Below are positions 43,316 through 51,961 of a stretch of DNA of 64,000 bases, one piece after another (position 1 is the stretch's first letter; the number at the start of each line of letters is the position of its first letter). A program made the position numbers and the translations under genes. Origin of the DNA: Flavimobilis rhizosphaerae (GTDB lineage: Bacteria > Actinomycetota > Actinomycetes > Actinomycetales > Cellulomonadaceae); the NCBI RefSeq assembly GCF_014852685.1, contig NZ_JACZDF010000003.1, forward strand, positions 248,001 to 312,000, given 5' to 3'. Under the pieces are notes generated by a model. The model was not told the origin of the DNA. It saw only the letters and a list, made by a program, of their open reading frames with translations, and ran no database searches.

Positions 43316-43981
43316 TCAGGCCTTCGCGTCGTCCCCGAGGTGGAGGACGACCTGCGCTCCGGGCGTCACCGATTCGACGAGCCGCACGCGCGCGAGTGCG
43401 GGGTGCTCTTCGAGCAGCCGGGCCCCGTTGGCGAGTGCGCGCAGCGCGGCGGTCTCGGCACGCGCCTCCTCGAGGCGCGCCTGGCCGCGCGTGCGGGCGG
43501 CGACGAGGTCCGTGCGAGCGTCGCGCACGACGGGCGGCAGGATGACGTCGCGGAGGACGACGTCGACGACCTCGGCGCCGATGCCGTCGGCGGCGGGGGC
43601 GACCGCCGCAGTGAGCGCGGCCGTGCTCACGGCGGCGGGCCGGGACGCGACGTCGTCGGCCGTCACCTCCGCGATCGCGTTCCGCAGCGCGAGCTGCGCG
43701 GCGAGGTGGAGCTCCGCCTCGGCGTCGGCCGAGGCACCGTGGAAGGCCACAGGGTCGACGACGCGCCAGCGGACGGCGACGGTCGCGCGCACTCCGACAC
43801 CGTCGGCGGTGAGCACGTCCTGCGGCGCGAGGACGAGGAGCCGGCGTCGCATGTCGACGCGGACGACGACGGTGCGGCTGCGCCGTGCGTGCCGGCCGGG
43901 ACCGAGGACGTCGACGAGGGAGCCGTCGCGGAACGCGAGCACCTTCTCGTCGGGCTGGACGGTGAGGTGACGGGTGAACAT
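43316..43981 (-). CDS. SPFH (band 7/slipin) domain protein
   Basis: 221 aa. The SPFH domain spans about 5-180: a V.P...LAFRDG opening, RTVVVRVDMRR..., RATVAVRWRVVDPVAF, LRNAIAEVTADDV, and the coiled-coil-like VVRDARTDLVAARTRGQARLEEARAETAALRAL. No N-terminal transmembrane helix was seen, so membrane attachment may rely on partners. SPFH proteins scaffold membrane microdomains. AGGGGG precedes the ATG on the minus strand. Alone in its unit. Confidence 0.8.
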   Translation of the reverse strand: MFTRHLTVQPDEKVLAFRDGSLVDVLGPGRHARRSRTVVVRVDMRRRLLVLAPQDVLTADGVGVRATVAVRWRVVDPVAFHGASADAEAELHLAAQLALRNAIAEVTADDVASRPAAVSTAALTAAVAPAADGIGAEVVDVVLRDVILPPVVRDARTDLVAARTRGQARLEEARAETAALRALANGARLLEEHPALARVRLVESVTPGAQVVLHLGDDAKA

Positions 43982-44325
43982 GTGGGCGACCCCCTTCGGA
44001 TCGGCTCAGCGGTGGGTCCAGCGCGGTCGCGCAGGACGAGGTTGTGGCCGCCGCCCGGCCGTCCCGCCGTGGCGGGGGCTGCGACACGTGGTCGCGGCCC
44101 GCAGGGCCGTGGGCGGGGGTGGTCGGCCGGGCGACGGCCGAGGGAGTTGAACCCTGGGCGTTGAGAGCGCCTTGCCACGCGTGCGTGAGCACGCGTACCG
44201 ACCCTGGTGACGTGCGGGACCGCTGGTCCGTACCCGGCCGCGGCCGCTCCCCGAGGGGCCGGCAGGTCGACCGTACTGGAAGCTGGTCGCGAGGCACGAG
44301 GGTAAATCTGGAGCCCTGCACGACG
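43982..44325. other. intergenic region with a tRNA-like 3' half
   Basis: About 345 bp without a gene between the SPFH start and the tRNA-Leu terminator. The minus strand near 44320-44270 (for example TACCCT at about 44302) may hold the SPFH promoter. 44138-44171 on the minus strand resembles the anticodon and T arms of a tRNA (see findings). Open frames here are GC-driven. Confidence 0.35.
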
Positions 44326-44355
44326 AAGGCCCCGGACCGAGGGGTCCGGGGCCTT
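44326..44355 (-). terminator. terminator of tRNA-Leu
   Basis: A 13-bp perfect stem AAGGCCCCGGACC/GGTCCGGGGCCTT lies 10 bp past the tRNA 3' end (minus strand) and ends in TT. Confidence 0.75.
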
Positions 44356-44365
44356 CGATCTCGCG

Positions 44366-44448
44366 TGCGTGAGGGGGGACTTGAACCCCCACGCCCTTGC
44401 GGGCACTGGCACCTGAAGCCAGCGCGTCTGCCATTCCGCCACTCACGC
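44366..44448 (-). tRNA. tRNA-Leu(CAG)
   Basis: 83 nt cloverleaf on the minus strand. Acceptor GCGTGAG pairs with CTCACGC; anticodon loop CTTCAGG gives CAG; the variable arm is long, as in class II tRNAs; T arm GGGGGTTCAAGTCCCCC. No encoded CCA. TAGCCT 44476-44471 upstream is a candidate -10 box. Confidence 0.95.
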
Positions 44449-44666
44449 GAGCACTCTTGCGAGCCTCGAAAGGCTAGCACGGTCCGCGCGGCGCCACCGA
44501 ATCACGCGTCCGAACGGCGGCGACGCACGTGATCGGCACAGGCCGTCCACGTGTTCAGGCCCCGTCCAGTGCCGTCCGCCGATACGATGCAAGCGCGTCC
44601 GTCGTGCCTGACGACGGCCCCGGCCCGCTGCGAGCGCGCCGGACGACAGCTGGGGATGGAGGTGCC

Positions 44667-45377
44667 ATGGGCGTCCTGGACCGCTTCGAGAAGGGCGTGG
44701 AGAAGGTCGTCAGCACCGCGTTCTCCCGCGCTTTCCGCTCCGAGCTCAAGCCTGTCGAGCTGGCGAGCGCCCTGCGCCGCGAGGTGGACGACAAGGCTGC
44801 TGCGGTGGACCGTGACCGCACGGTTGTCCCCAACGAGTTCACGTTCGCGCTCGCGCCCGACGACTTCGACCGCATCGAGCAGTGGGGCGCGGAGACGCTC
44901 GCGGACGAGCTCGCGTCGAACGTCACGGATCATGCGGCGTCGCAGGGCTACGCGTTCGTCGGCCCGGTCACGGTGACGTTCGAGCTGCACGACGACGTCA
45001 CGCCGGGCCGTTTCGAGCTCACGTCCCGGACTGTGCGCGGTGCGGTCGCGCCAGCGTCCGCGAGCCCGAGCTCGCGGCATCCGCTCGTCGACATCGACGG
45101 CCAGCGCTACCTGCTCACGGGTCCGGTGACGGTCATCGGCCGGGGCTCGGAGGCGGACATCGTCGTCGACGACCCGGGCGTGAGCCGCCGTCACCTCGAG
45201 ATCCGCATCACGCCCGAAGGCGTCGTCGCGACGGATCTCGGCTCGACGAACGGCCTGTTCGTCGAGGGGCACCAGGTGCCTGCGGCGACCCTGCTCGACG
45301 GCAACTCCTTGACGATCGGCCGGACCAGGATCATGTTCTGGACCGGGTCCGCGCCCCACGACGCCCAGGACCGGTGA
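44667..45377 (+). CDS. fhaA: FhaA-like FHA domain protein
   Basis: 236 aa. N-terminal DUF3662 domain (about 1-125, MGVLDRFEKGVEKVVSTAFSRAFRSELKPVELASALRRE) and C-terminal FHA domain (about 150-228) with GRGSEADIVVDDPGVSRRHLEI and DLGSTNGLFV, the phosphothreonine-binding residues Arg, Ser, His and Asn. In mycobacteria FhaA binds phosphorylated MviN and pseudokinase partners to limit peptidoglycan synthesis. Gene 1 of the fhaA-fhaB-pstP-rodA-pbpA-pknA-pknB operon. GGAGG 5 nt before the ATG. TACGAT at 44583-44588 may be its -10 box. Confidence 0.93.
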   Translation: MGVLDRFEKGVEKVVSTAFSRAFRSELKPVELASALRREVDDKAAAVDRDRTVVPNEFTFALAPDDFDRIEQWGAETLADELASNVTDHAASQGYAFVGPVTVTFELHDDVTPGRFELTSRTVRGAVAPASASPSSRHPLVDIDGQRYLLTGPVTVIGRGSEADIVVDDPGVSRRHLEIRITPEGVVATDLGSTNGLFVEGHQVPAATLLDGNSLTIGRTRIMFWTGSAPHDAQDR

Positions 45378-45387
45378 CCACAACCTC

Positions 45388-45888
45388 ATGAGCGAGCTGA
45401 CGATCACCCTGCTCCGGCTGGGCTACCTCGCCGCGCTGTGGCTGTTCGTCCTCGTCGCGATCGGCGTCCTCCGCCGTGACATCTACGGCACGCGCGTCTC
45501 GACGCGTGCGACGGAGCACCGCGGCCAGCGGTCACGGGTCACGACGTCGACGGCGCCGTCGAACGGTCCTGAGCCGCGTCCTCGCCCGAGTGAGGCGCGT
45601 GCGACGCGTCTCGTCGTCACGGACGGCAACCTCACCGGTACGACGATCCCTCTGGGGGCGTCGGCCATCCTCATCGGCCGCGCGGCGGCGTGCACGCTCG
45701 TCCTTGACGACGACTACGCCTCCTCGCGCCACGCACGGATCTTCCCGCAGGGCGACCAGTGGGTCGTCGAGGATCTCGGGTCGACGAACGGCACGTTCGT
45801 CGGCTCGGAACGCCTCGTCGAACCGCTCGTCCTTGCGGTCGGGACGCCCGTGCGCATCGGTCAGAGCGTCCTCGAGCTGCAGAGGTGA
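45388..45888 (+). CDS. fhaB: FhaB-like FHA domain protein
   Basis: 166 aa. N-terminal membrane helix (about 5-27, ITLLRLGYLAALWLFVLVAIGVL), basic linker, and FHA domain (about 75-165; LIGRAAACTLVLDDDYASSRHARI, DLGSTNGTFVG). It reads phosphothreonine marks left by PknA/PknB at the membrane. It starts 10 bp after fhaA; its stop overlaps the pstP start (GTGA). Confidence 0.92.
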   Translation: MSELTITLLRLGYLAALWLFVLVAIGVLRRDIYGTRVSTRATEHRGQRSRVTTSTAPSNGPEPRPRPSEARATRLVVTDGNLTGTTIPLGASAILIGRAAACTLVLDDDYASSRHARIFPQGDQWVVEDLGSTNGTFVGSERLVEPLVLAVGTPVRIGQSVLELQR

Positions 45889-47246
45889 CCCCCGTGCCCA
45901 TCGCGTTGCGCTACGCCCTTCGTTCTGACGTCGGGCTCGTGCGATCGAACAACCAGGACTCCGGCTTTGCGGGTCCGAACCTTCTCGTCGTCGCGGACGG
46001 CATGGGTGGGCATGCGGGAGGTGATGTGGCGTCGTCGATCGCGGTCGCGACGTTCGCTCCGCTCAACGACGACTCGTTCGGCGCGGACGACGCGGTCACC
46101 GAGCTCGAGCGGGCTGTCGACGAGGCGCAGCAGGCGCTCGTCGCCCGCTCGACGGCGGAGCCTGAGCTCTCGGGCATGGGGACGACGGTGACGGCGCTCC
46201 TGCGTGCGGGGTCGATGCTCGCGATGGCGCACATGGGCGACTCGCGGGCGTACCTGCTGCGCGACGGTGACCTTACGCAGGTGACGACGGACCACACGTT
46301 CGTCCAGCACCTCGTCGACACGGGCAAGATCACGCCCGAGGAGGCGGAGGTCCACCCGCAGCGGTCGGTCGTCATGCGGGTGCTGTGCGACTTCGGTCTG
46401 GGCCTGCGACCGGATCTGTCGATGCGTGAGGGGCGGCCGGGCGACCGGTGGCTCCTGTGCTCGGACGGCCTGTCCGGGTATGTCTCGCACGACACGATCC
46501 AGTCGACGCTCGCCGACATCGACGATCCTGGCGTGTGCACGGAGCGGCTCGTCCAGCTGGCGCTGCGCGCCGGTGGGCCGGACAACATCACGTGCATCGT
46601 CGCCGACATCATCGACCGTGATGCTCCGCCTGCGGGCGTCGAGCCGACGTCGACGATCGAGGTCGCCGGGGCTGCGGCGGTCGAGCGTGACGTGCCGTCT
46701 GCAGCGGCGGAGAGCCCTGCCGCGAAGGCTGCCGCGCTCGTCGCAGCGACGGCGGCGCCGGAAACTGAGGAAACCGCGGCCGACGCGCCCGTCGAGGACG
46801 TCGAGGCGAACGCTTCCGCCCTGCCCCGCCGGCGGCGGCGCACGGTTGCGCGTGCCCTGTGGACGCTCGTGACGCTCGTCGTGCTCGGCGGCGCTGGCTG
46901 GGGCGCGTACGCGTGGACGCAGACGCAGTACTACCTGGGGGTCGACGACGGTCGTGTCGCGATCTTCCGCGGGATCCCGCAGGACCTCGGTCCGTTGTCG
47001 CTCTCGCACGTCGTCATGACGACGGAGACGCGCGTCGACGACCTCGACCCGTTCAAGGCGGACCGGCTGCGCGCGACGATCCATCAGCCGTCGTTCGTCG
47101 CCGCGCACACGCACGCCCTGTCGCTCGCGGTCGAGGCGGTGACGCCGACGACTCCCCCGGCGACGCCGACGGTGACGCCGACGATCGACCCGACGACGCC
47201 GGCCGGCGGCTCGGCGACGCCATCCGACGGTGGTTCGACGTCATGA
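45885..47246 (+). CDS. pstP: PP2C-type serine/threonine phosphatase PstP
   Basis: 453 aa. PP2C domain (about 5-245): RSNNQDSG, VVADGMGGHAGGD (metal-binding Asp), AHMGDSRAYLLRDG, LLCSDGLSGYV and GGPDNITCIVADI. Juxtamembrane Ala/Glu-rich linker, one helix (about 325-344) and a Thr/Pro-rich extracellular tail of about 40 residues. It removes phosphate from PknA, PknB and their targets. The start could instead be the GTG at 45894. Confidence 0.93.
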   Translation: MTPVPIALRYALRSDVGLVRSNNQDSGFAGPNLLVVADGMGGHAGGDVASSIAVATFAPLNDDSFGADDAVTELERAVDEAQQALVARSTAEPELSGMGTTVTALLRAGSMLAMAHMGDSRAYLLRDGDLTQVTTDHTFVQHLVDTGKITPEEAEVHPQRSVVMRVLCDFGLGLRPDLSMREGRPGDRWLLCSDGLSGYVSHDTIQSTLADIDDPGVCTERLVQLALRAGGPDNITCIVADIIDRDAPPAGVEPTSTIEVAGAAAVERDVPSAAAESPAAKAAALVAATAAPETEETAADAPVEDVEANASALPRRRRRTVARALWTLVTLVVLGGAGWGAYAWTQTQYYLGVDDGRVAIFRGIPQDLGPLSLSHVVMTTETRVDDLDPFKADRLRATIHQPSFVAAHTHALSLAVEAVTPTTPPATPTVTPTIDPTTPAGGSATPSDGGSTS

Positions 47247-47268
47247 CGCGGATCTTCAGGGCGGCGTG

Positions 47269-48747
47269 ATGGCCACTGTCGAGCCCGGCACCACGAGGAC
47301 GGGCCGCGCGCGGGAGCTGGGGCTCCTCGTCGGCGCGGTCGTCCTCGGCATGGGCGCGTTCGCCCAGGTCGAGCTCGCCATGAACGACACCCTGCCCGCG
47401 GACTTCTACCTCAGCACGGCTGGTCTCATCGTCCTCGCGACGGCGCTGCACCTCCTCGTGCGCCGCGTCGCGCCGTTCGCGGACCAGGTGATCCTTCCTG
47501 TCGCGGTGGCGCTCAACGGCATCGGGCTCGCGATGATCCACCGCCTCGACCTTGCCGAGCAGGCGAGCGGCCGCACGTCGGAGCTCGCCGGCAAGCAGCT
47601 GGGCATCACAGCGGTGGGGGTCGTCGCGGCGGCCGTCGTGCTCGTCGTCCTACGCGACCATCGGGTGCTCCGCAAGCGTGCCTATCTCGCGATGGTGCTC
47701 GCGATCGGACTCATCGTCCTGCCGTTCGTGCCGGGGCTCGGCGTCGCGAACTATGGCGCGCGCATCTGGATCTCGGTCGCCGGGTTCTCGTTGCAGCCGG
47801 CGGAACTCGCGAAGATCGCGCTCGCGATCTTCTTCGCGGGATACCTCGTGACGAACCGTGACACGCTCGCGCTCGCCGGTCCGCGGGTCCTGGGCGTCCA
47901 GCTGCCCCGTGCACGTGACCTCGGCCCGCTCATCGTCGTGTGGGCGGTGTGTCTGGCGATCCTCGTGCTGCAGCGGGACCTCGGCACGTCGCTGCTCATC
48001 TTCGGGCTGTTCGTCGCGATGCTCTACGTCGCGACGGAACGCATCTCGTGGATCGCGATCGGCATGGTGCTCTTCGCGGGCGGGGCGGCTCTCGCGGCAA
48101 AGACGTTCGGGCACGTCGCGGCGCGTTTTGACGTGTGGCTCAACCCGATGGACCCGGCGATCTACGACCGTGCGCCCGGCGGCTCGTACCAGTTGGTCCA
48201 GGGTCTCTTCGGTCTCGCGTCGGGCGGGCTGTTCGGCACGGGCTGGGGCCAGGGGCACCCGGACCTCGTGACGTTCGCGGAGTCGGACTTCATCATCGCG
48301 GCGCTCGGTGAGGAGCTTGGCCTCACGGGGCTGCTCGGGGTCCTCATGCTCTACGTGATCCTCGTCCAGCGGGGTTTCCGTACGGCGATCGGCGTGCGTG
48401 ACGGCTTCGGCAAGCTTCTCGCCTCGGGTCTCGCGTTCGTCATCGCGTGGCAGGTCTTCGTCGTCGTCGGCGGCATCACGCGCGTCATACCGCTCACGGG
48501 TCTGACGACGCCGTTCCTCGCGTACGGCGGCTCGTCGCTGCTCGCGAACTGGATCATCGTGGCGATCCTCCTGAGGATCTCGGACGCCGCGCGGCGCCCG
48601 GCGCCGCTGCCGGTGCGCGGCGGCTCGGCTCCCGTCATCCACGAGGCGTCGGCGACGCCCGAGGAGGACGCGGACGACGAGCCCGACGACGCGGTCCCCT
48701 ACCCGGGTCCTGAGCCCGACACTCAGGCGACGGAGGTGATCCGGTGA
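47269..48747 (+). CDS. rodA: SEDS-family peptidoglycan glycosyltransferase (RodA/FtsW type)
   Basis: 492 aa with about 12 helices. SEDS features: ISVAGFSLQPAELAKIALAIFFAGYL, GTGWGQGHPDLVTFAESDFIIAALGEELG (large extracellular loop, with catalytic Asp of the QSDFIFA-type motif) and PLTGLTTPFLAYGGSSLLANW. It polymerises lipid II with its partner PBP, encoded next. The ATG at 47269 is weakly supported by AGGGCGG; a GTG directly before is possible. Its stop overlaps the pbpA ATG (4 bp). Confidence 0.92.
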   Translation: MATVEPGTTRTGRARELGLLVGAVVLGMGAFAQVELAMNDTLPADFYLSTAGLIVLATALHLLVRRVAPFADQVILPVAVALNGIGLAMIHRLDLAEQASGRTSELAGKQLGITAVGVVAAAVVLVVLRDHRVLRKRAYLAMVLAIGLIVLPFVPGLGVANYGARIWISVAGFSLQPAELAKIALAIFFAGYLVTNRDTLALAGPRVLGVQLPRARDLGPLIVVWAVCLAILVLQRDLGTSLLIFGLFVAMLYVATERISWIAIGMVLFAGGAALAAKTFGHVAARFDVWLNPMDPAIYDRAPGGSYQLVQGLFGLASGGLFGTGWGQGHPDLVTFAESDFIIAALGEELGLTGLLGVLMLYVILVQRGFRTAIGVRDGFGKLLASGLAFVIAWQVFVVVGGITRVIPLTGLTTPFLAYGGSSLLANWIIVAILLRISDAARRPAPLPVRGGSAPVIHEASATPEEDADDEPDDAVPYPGPEPDTQATEVIR

Positions 48748-50192
48748 ACGACGCGATCCGCCGTGTGTCGACCGTCGCGATCGTCCTCCTGCTCGCGCTC
48801 ATGGTCGCGGCGACGAACATCCAGGTGAGGGAGGCACCCTCGCTCAACGCGGACGGACGGAACGTCCGGTCGATCTACCGTGAGTTCGGGGTGTCGCGCG
48901 GGCCGATCATCGTCGACGGTGAGTCGGTCGTCTCGTCCGTGCCGTCGGACGACGCGTTCGGGTACCAGCGCACATACACCGACGGACCCCTGTTCTCCCA
49001 CGTCACAGGCTATTTCTCGATCGTCTTCGGACGTGACGGGATCGAGCGTGCGGAGAACGAGGTCCTCAACGGCACGGCGGACTCGTTCTTCCTGCGGCGC
49101 ATGCAGGACCTCGTCACGGGGCATCAGCAGCGGGGCGGCTCGGTCGAGCTCACACTGGCGCGCAAGCTCCAGGAGGTGGCGACGGAGGCGCTCGGCGACC
49201 AGCGGGGCGCGGTCGTCGCGCTCGACGTGAGGACCGGGGCGGTGCTCGCGATGGTGTCGACGCCGACGTACGACCCGGCGCGCCTCGCGAAGCACAGCTC
49301 GTCGAAGGTCAACGACGCCTACCAGGAGCTCCTCGCGGACGACTCGCACCCGCTGCGCAACCGTGCGACGTCGTCCGTCTACCCGCCCGGGTCGACGTTC
49401 AAGGTGCTCACGGCGGCGGCGGCGCTCGAGTCGGGCGCCTACCAGGCGGACACGGTCATTCCGGCGCCGGACACGTTCACCCTGCCGCAGTCGACGTCGG
49501 TTCTCCAGAACTTCGGTGGTTCGCGCTGCTCGCCGACGGGCGAGCAGACGCTCGCTGACGCGCTGCGCATCTCGTGCAACACGGCTTTTGCGATGCTCGG
49601 TGGCGAGGTCGGCCAGGAGCAGCTGCGGAAGACCGCCGAAGCGTTCGGCTTCAACGAGCGCTCGTCCGTGCCGATCCCGGTCGCGGCGTCGCGCATCCCG
49701 GCGGACCTCACGGCTCCTGAGCTCGCTCTCAGCTCGATCGGTCAGATGGACATCGCGGCGACACCGCTGCAGATGGCGTCGGTCGCGCAGGCGATCGCGA
49801 ACGGCGGCGACCGCCTCGAGCCGTACCTCGTCGAGCGGGTGCGCGACGCGAACCTCGACGTCGTCTCGGAGGCGGATCCGTCGAGCGCGGGACGTGCGGT
49901 GTCGGGCACGACCGCGCGCGCACTCACGGAGATGATGGTCGGTGTCGTCGAGTCGGGCTCGGGCACGGCGGCCCGGATCCCGGGCATCCGGGTCGCGGGC
50001 AAGACGGGCACGGCGCAGACGACGAAGGATGCTGCGCCGCACGCGTGGTTCATGGGCTTCGCCCCAGCCGACTCGCCCCAGATCGCGGTCGCCGTCCTCG
50101 TCGAGAACGGTGGCTCGATGGGCTCGGAGGCGACGGGCGGCGCGGTCGCCGCACCGATCGCGCGCAAGGTGCTCGAGGCGGGTCTGCGATGA
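48744..50192 (+). CDS. pbpA: class B penicillin-binding protein PbpA
   Basis: 482 aa. N-terminal helix (about 10-27), a dimerisation segment, and a transpeptidase domain with GSTFK (catalytic Ser, about 216), SCN (about 277) and KTGT (about 419). It cross-links peptidoglycan, partnering the SEDS protein. Both overlaps (GTGA-type with rodA, ATGA with pknA) show tight coupling. Confidence 0.93.
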   Translation: MNDAIRRVSTVAIVLLLALMVAATNIQVREAPSLNADGRNVRSIYREFGVSRGPIIVDGESVVSSVPSDDAFGYQRTYTDGPLFSHVTGYFSIVFGRDGIERAENEVLNGTADSFFLRRMQDLVTGHQQRGGSVELTLARKLQEVATEALGDQRGAVVALDVRTGAVLAMVSTPTYDPARLAKHSSSKVNDAYQELLADDSHPLRNRATSSVYPPGSTFKVLTAAAALESGAYQADTVIPAPDTFTLPQSTSVLQNFGGSRCSPTGEQTLADALRISCNTAFAMLGGEVGQEQLRKTAEAFGFNERSSVPIPVAASRIPADLTAPELALSSIGQMDIAATPLQMASVAQAIANGGDRLEPYLVERVRDANLDVVSEADPSSAGRAVSGTTARALTEMMVGVVESGSGTAARIPGIRVAGKTGTAQTTKDAAPHAWFMGFAPADSPQIAVAVLVENGGSMGSEATGGAVAAPIARKVLEAGLR

Positions 50193-51961
50193 GGCCCACG
50201 GCGGGGCTCGTCCTCGGGAACAGGTACCGGCTCGTCCGGCAGATCGCCGTCGGCGGCATGGGTGAGGTGTGGGTCGCGCACGACCAGTCGCTCGCGCGCG
50301 ACGTCGCTGCCAAGGTGCTCAAGGAGGAGTACGCGGGCAACGAGGACTTCCTCGAGCGTCTGCGCACCGAGGCGCGCAACGCGGCGGGCCTCAGCCACGA
50401 GAACATCGCGCAGCTCTTCGACTACGGCGAGCAGGACGGCTCGGGCTTCCTCATCCTCGAGCTCGTCGTCGGCGAGCCGATGAGCGACCTGCTCGAGCGG
50501 GAGCCGGTGCTGCCGCTACGACGCCTGCTGCCGATCCTCTCGCAGGCGGCCCGAGGCCTTCATGCGGCCCACGTCGGCGGTGTGGTCCATCGTGACGTCA
50601 AGCCCGGCAACATCCTGCTCGAGCACGGTGTCACGGTGAAGATCACGGACTTCGGTGTGTCGCTCGGGGCCAACCAGGTGCCGATGACGGCCGCCGGCAT
50701 GGTCATGGGCACCGCGCAGTACCTGTCGCCGGAGCAGGCGATCGGGCGTGCTGCGACGGGGGCGTCCGACATCTATGCGCTCGGCATCGTCGCGTACGAG
50801 TCGCTCGTCGGGCACCGGCCGTTCACGGGGGCGACGGCCGTCGACATCGCGGTCGCGCACGTCAACGAGGCGGTCCCGCCGCTTCCGTCGACGGTGCACA
50901 AGGGTCTCGCGATGCTCGTCATGCAGATGCTCGAGAAGGATCCTGAGAAGCGTCCCCGTTCGGCGGCGGCGCTCGCGCTGCGCCTCGACGAGCTCGCGCG
51001 TGTCTCCGAGCTCGACCCGTTGGGTCACCTCACGGACCGGGTTGCCCGTCATGGGGTGTCGGGCGGGAGCGTCGCGTCGACGGTGTCGCCGTCGTCAGCG
51101 TCGGCCGGTGTCCCCGCCTCGACGGCGGCAGCGGCTGACCCGGCGCCGGCAGCGGTTCCGTCGCTGGGTGGCACGATGCCGCCCTCGTTCGCGCCGCGCA
51201 CGCGCCGCGAACTGCACGCGCGGCCGTCGGACCCCGCCCCCGTGGTCGCTGAGCCTGCGGGTCCTGCGGCGTCGGCCGCGGTGCCCGTCGTCGTCCCCGC
51301 TGCGGCGGCGACGCGCGCGATGCTTCACCGACGGCCCGGCCCGCCGGCACCACGCACCGCTGTCGAGCTGCCGTCGGACGTCGAGTCGGGTCCTGTGCGG
51401 ACGGCGCGCGGCGCCGCCGTCACGCCGGATGCCGGTGCTGCTGCGGCGACGCCGGTCCCGCCGGCGCCCCGTCCACCGCGGCCGACGCCTCCGCCGCCGC
51501 CCGTGGACGTGACGACACCCCCGGCCCGGGGCGCGCACGACGGCCCGGCGGCGCGCGCGACGCGGCAGTCCGGCGGCTGGGAACCCGGTGCGACGTCGAT
51601 CCCGGCCCGCCCTGGCGCATCGCCCGGGTGGTCGCCGACCGCTGCGGCATCGCCCGCATCACGTCGTGCGACGTCGCCGCCGCCGGTTCCTGCGCCACCC
51701 TCAGTGCCGCGCGGGACTTCGGGTCTGCGGCTCGGGAACCTCTCGTGGCCGCTCGTGGGGCTGCTCGTCCTCGTCGCGATCATCATCGTGGCGGCACTCC
51801 TCGGGGCAGCCGGACCGGCGTCAGCAGCGCTCCTCGTACCGTTCGTGCTCCCGCCCAGCGGCCTCGGCGCACCGAGCCTCCGAACTGATGACAAGATTGC
51901 CGTGGTCGCGCGAGCGGCCCGGGACCGTAGGGCGGTCCCCCCGACGACGAAGGACGACTAG
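50189..51961 (+). CDS. pknA: membrane serine/threonine protein kinase PknA-like
   Basis: 590 aa. Kinase domain (about 12-270): GGMGEVW glycine loop, AAKVL Lys, HRDVKPGNIL, DFGVS, GTAQYLSPEQ. A 250-residue Pro/Ala-rich linker precedes one helix (about 529-550) and a short tail of about 40 residues without sensor domains, as in PknA of mycobacteria. It phosphorylates division and wall proteins. The ATG overlaps the pbpA stop; its own stop overlaps the pknB GTG (TAGTG). Confidence 0.93.
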   Translation: MRPTAGLVLGNRYRLVRQIAVGGMGEVWVAHDQSLARDVAAKVLKEEYAGNEDFLERLRTEARNAAGLSHENIAQLFDYGEQDGSGFLILELVVGEPMSDLLEREPVLPLRRLLPILSQAARGLHAAHVGGVVHRDVKPGNILLEHGVTVKITDFGVSLGANQVPMTAAGMVMGTAQYLSPEQAIGRAATGASDIYALGIVAYESLVGHRPFTGATAVDIAVAHVNEAVPPLPSTVHKGLAMLVMQMLEKDPEKRPRSAAALALRLDELARVSELDPLGHLTDRVARHGVSGGSVASTVSPSSASAGVPASTAAAADPAPAAVPSLGGTMPPSFAPRTRRELHARPSDPAPVVAEPAGPAASAAVPVVVPAAAATRAMLHRRPGPPAPRTAVELPSDVESGPVRTARGAAVTPDAGAAAATPVPPAPRPPRPTPPPPPVDVTTPPARGAHDGPAARATRQSGGWEPGATSIPARPGASPGWSPTAAASPASRRATSPPPVPAPPSVPRGTSGLRLGNLSWPLVGLLVLVAIIIVAALLGAAGPASAALLVPFVLPPSGLGAPSLRTDDKIAVVARAARDRRAVPPTTKDD

